From positions 1-6,863 of the forward strand of contig CALBQR010000055.1 in NCBI GenBank assembly GCA_937899895.1: 6,863 bases of DNA, written 5' to 3'. The notes beneath the pieces are model-generated. The model made no database searches, had not been told where the DNA came from, and saw only the letters and a program-made list of their open reading frames with translations. The position numbers and the translations under genes are program-made. Each line of letters opens with the position of its first letter. The stretch's first letter is position 1. The DNA comes from an uncultured Alistipes sp. GTDB lineage: Bacteria > Bacteroidota > Bacteroidia > Bacteroidales > Rikenellaceae. Below are positions 5,768-6,863 of this stretch, one piece after another.

Positions 5768-6763
5768 ATGTTCACGCCGAATATGAAACAAAAATCACTC
5801 TCCGAATTACTGCAAAATGTCGAAACCTATCTCGCTCAATCCGAGTTGAGTGGCGAACCGGCACAACTATATGCCCCGATCATCTACTCGATGGAGGAGG
5901 GAGGCAAGCGTCTGCGCCCGATGCTGACACTGCTCGCGTGCGGTATCTTTGCCGATGAGATTGAGGCGGCTATGCCCTGCGCGGCTGCTGTCGAGTTCTT
6001 CCATAACTTCACCCTGCTGCACGACGATATTATGGACAATGCCCCGATTCGTCGCGGCAAGCCCTCGGTGTTCCGCAAGTGGAACCAGAATATCGCCATT
6101 CTGTCGGGCGATGCGATGATCGTCTATGCCTACCGCCTGCTCGAAAAGGCTCCCAAGCAGCTTCTGCCGCAGATCTTTGAGGTCTTCAATGCTACGGCGA
6201 TGCAGGTCTTCGAGGGTCAGCAGTACGATATGGATTTCGAGGGTCGCAGCGATGTGTCGATCGAGGAGTATATCCGTATGATCGACCTGAAAACGGCCGT
6301 TCTGCTTTCAGGCGCGGCGCGTATCGGTGCGATTGTCGGCGGTGCTTCGGCGGAGGATTTGGAACATATCACGCGCTTTGCCGATGAGTTGGGTTTGGCG
6401 TTTCAGTTGCAGGACGACCTGCTGGATAGCTACGGCACCGAGGCACAGCTCGGCAAGGCTATCGGTGGCGATATCCTCGAAGGCAAAAAGACCTTCTTGA
6501 TGATCACCGCGCTCAACCGCTTGCACGACGAGGAGCGTTGCGAGTTGCAGTCGCTGCATAGTAACGAGGCTCTGCTTGCCGAGCAGAAAATTGCGCGTGC
6601 GCGTGAGCTCTTCGATAAGGCTGATGTTCGCACACAGACCGAGGAGCGCATTAAGCTCCATTTCGACCGTGCTCTGTCGGCTCTCGACGCGTTGAGTGTG
6701 CCTGTGGAGCGCACGGCACAGATGCGCGAATTCGCCCAGAGCCTTGTCGGAAGAAAGAAGTAA
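5768..6763 (+). CDS. Trans-isoprenyl diphosphate synthase (short-chain, FPP/GGPP-type)
   Basis: This cytoplasmic, Mg-dependent all-alpha prenyltransferase condenses isopentenyl diphosphate with allylic diphosphates in isoprenoid synthesis, feeding quinone side chains and undecaprenyl carriers. All family landmarks are present in 331 residues: GGKRLRP (45-51, diphosphate binding), the first Asp-rich motif DDIMD (86-90), followed by RRG (95-97), and the second motif FQLQDDLLD (212-220), followed by GGDILEGKKT (233-242). The first motif lacks the two-residue insertion of classical bacterial FPP synthases. Phe81 sits five residues before it, the arrangement of archaeal GGPP synthases, so a C15-C20 product is more likely than a long chain. 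This is inference. The longest frame is given. The ATG at 5783 (MKQKSLSELL) is as likely or more likely the true start, because the promoter -7 box ends at 5753. It is transcribed divergently from the ROK kinase. Confidence 0.92.
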   Translation: MFTPNMKQKSLSELLQNVETYLAQSELSGEPAQLYAPIIYSMEEGGKRLRPMLTLLACGIFADEIEAAMPCAAAVEFFHNFTLLHDDIMDNAPIRRGKPSVFRKWNQNIAILSGDAMIVYAYRLLEKAPKQLLPQIFEVFNATAMQVFEGQQYDMDFEGRSDVSIEEYIRMIDLKTAVLLSGAARIGAIVGGASAEDLEHITRFADELGLAFQLQDDLLDSYGTEAQLGKAIGGDILEGKKTFLMITALNRLHDEERCELQSLHSNEALLAEQKIARARELFDKADVRTQTEERIKLHFDRALSALDALSVPVERTAQMREFAQSLVGRKK

Positions 6764-6806
6764 GAGGATAAAATCGAAGGGTTTTGCAACTCGTTGCGCA
6801 CTGCTC

Positions 6807-6860
6807 ACACGCACCTTCGGGGGCTGGGGCGGTCGCCGAAGGCGAGCCCCCGAAGGTGTG
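6807..6860. repeat. GC-rich inverted repeat at the window end, possible terminator or dispersed repeat
   Basis: CACCTTCGGGGGCT (6812-6825) pairs perfectly with AGCCCCCGAAGGTG (6845-6858), 14 bp. Flanking CACAC/GTGTG sequence can extend it with a small bulge. The 19-nt loop contains its own hairpin, CGCC GAA GGCG (6834-6844). CCGAAGG occurs twice (6836-6842 and 6850-6856) and its complement CCTTCGG once (6814-6820), so alternative pairings exist. It starts about 45 nt after the synthase stop. The sequence ends 5 nt after the right arm, so a T-run cannot be checked. A smaller hairpin, GCAA CTCG TTGC (6786-6797), lies between. Confidence 0.65.
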
Positions 6861-6863
6861 TCA

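Overview
The window looks like ordinary chromosome from a member of the Bacteroidota (order Bacteroidales; a Rikenellaceae/Alistipes-like genome is my guess, at low confidence). Three intergenic regions carry the Bacteroidota-type -7 box TAnnTTTG, two of them with a -33 TTG or TTTG at the expected distance. Start codons are preceded by A-rich sequence, not Shine-Dalgarno motifs. Coding regions are moderately GC-rich, while the gaps are AT-rich.

Layout, left to right. (1) Positions 1-1911, plus strand: the C-terminal half of the primosomal helicase PriA, cut by the window edge, then a ComF-family phosphoribosyltransferase-like protein that starts inside the end of priA. (2) 1912-2049: promoter region. 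(3) 2050-3228, plus strand: a complete GT-B, family 4-like glycosyltransferase standing alone. (4) 3327-3369: a strong hairpin serving as a terminator between convergent genes. (5) 3432-5650, minus strand: reading 5' to 3', a ROK-family sugar kinase, a small putative secreted protein with a GTG start, and a small two-helix membrane protein. Only the kinase has a recognisable promoter, so the three may be one transcript ending at the shared terminator. (6) 5651-5767: divergent promoter region. (7) 5768-6763, plus strand: a trans-isoprenyl diphosphate synthase with both Asp-rich motifs and a Phe at the position that limits product length in archaeal GGPP synthases. (8) 6764-6863: a GC-rich inverted repeat that reaches the window edge.

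The genes serve replication restart (PriA), possibly DNA uptake or nucleotide metabolism (ComF), glycan assembly (glycosyltransferase), sugar phosphorylation (ROK kinase) and isoprenoid synthesis. They do not form an obvious single pathway. I see no mobile element, CRISPR array, tRNA or rRNA, and no convincing new system. The least explained part is 3963-4642: a weakly supported secreted-protein ORF whose 3' half holds a run of consecutive inverted repeats, followed upstream by three abutting palindromes.
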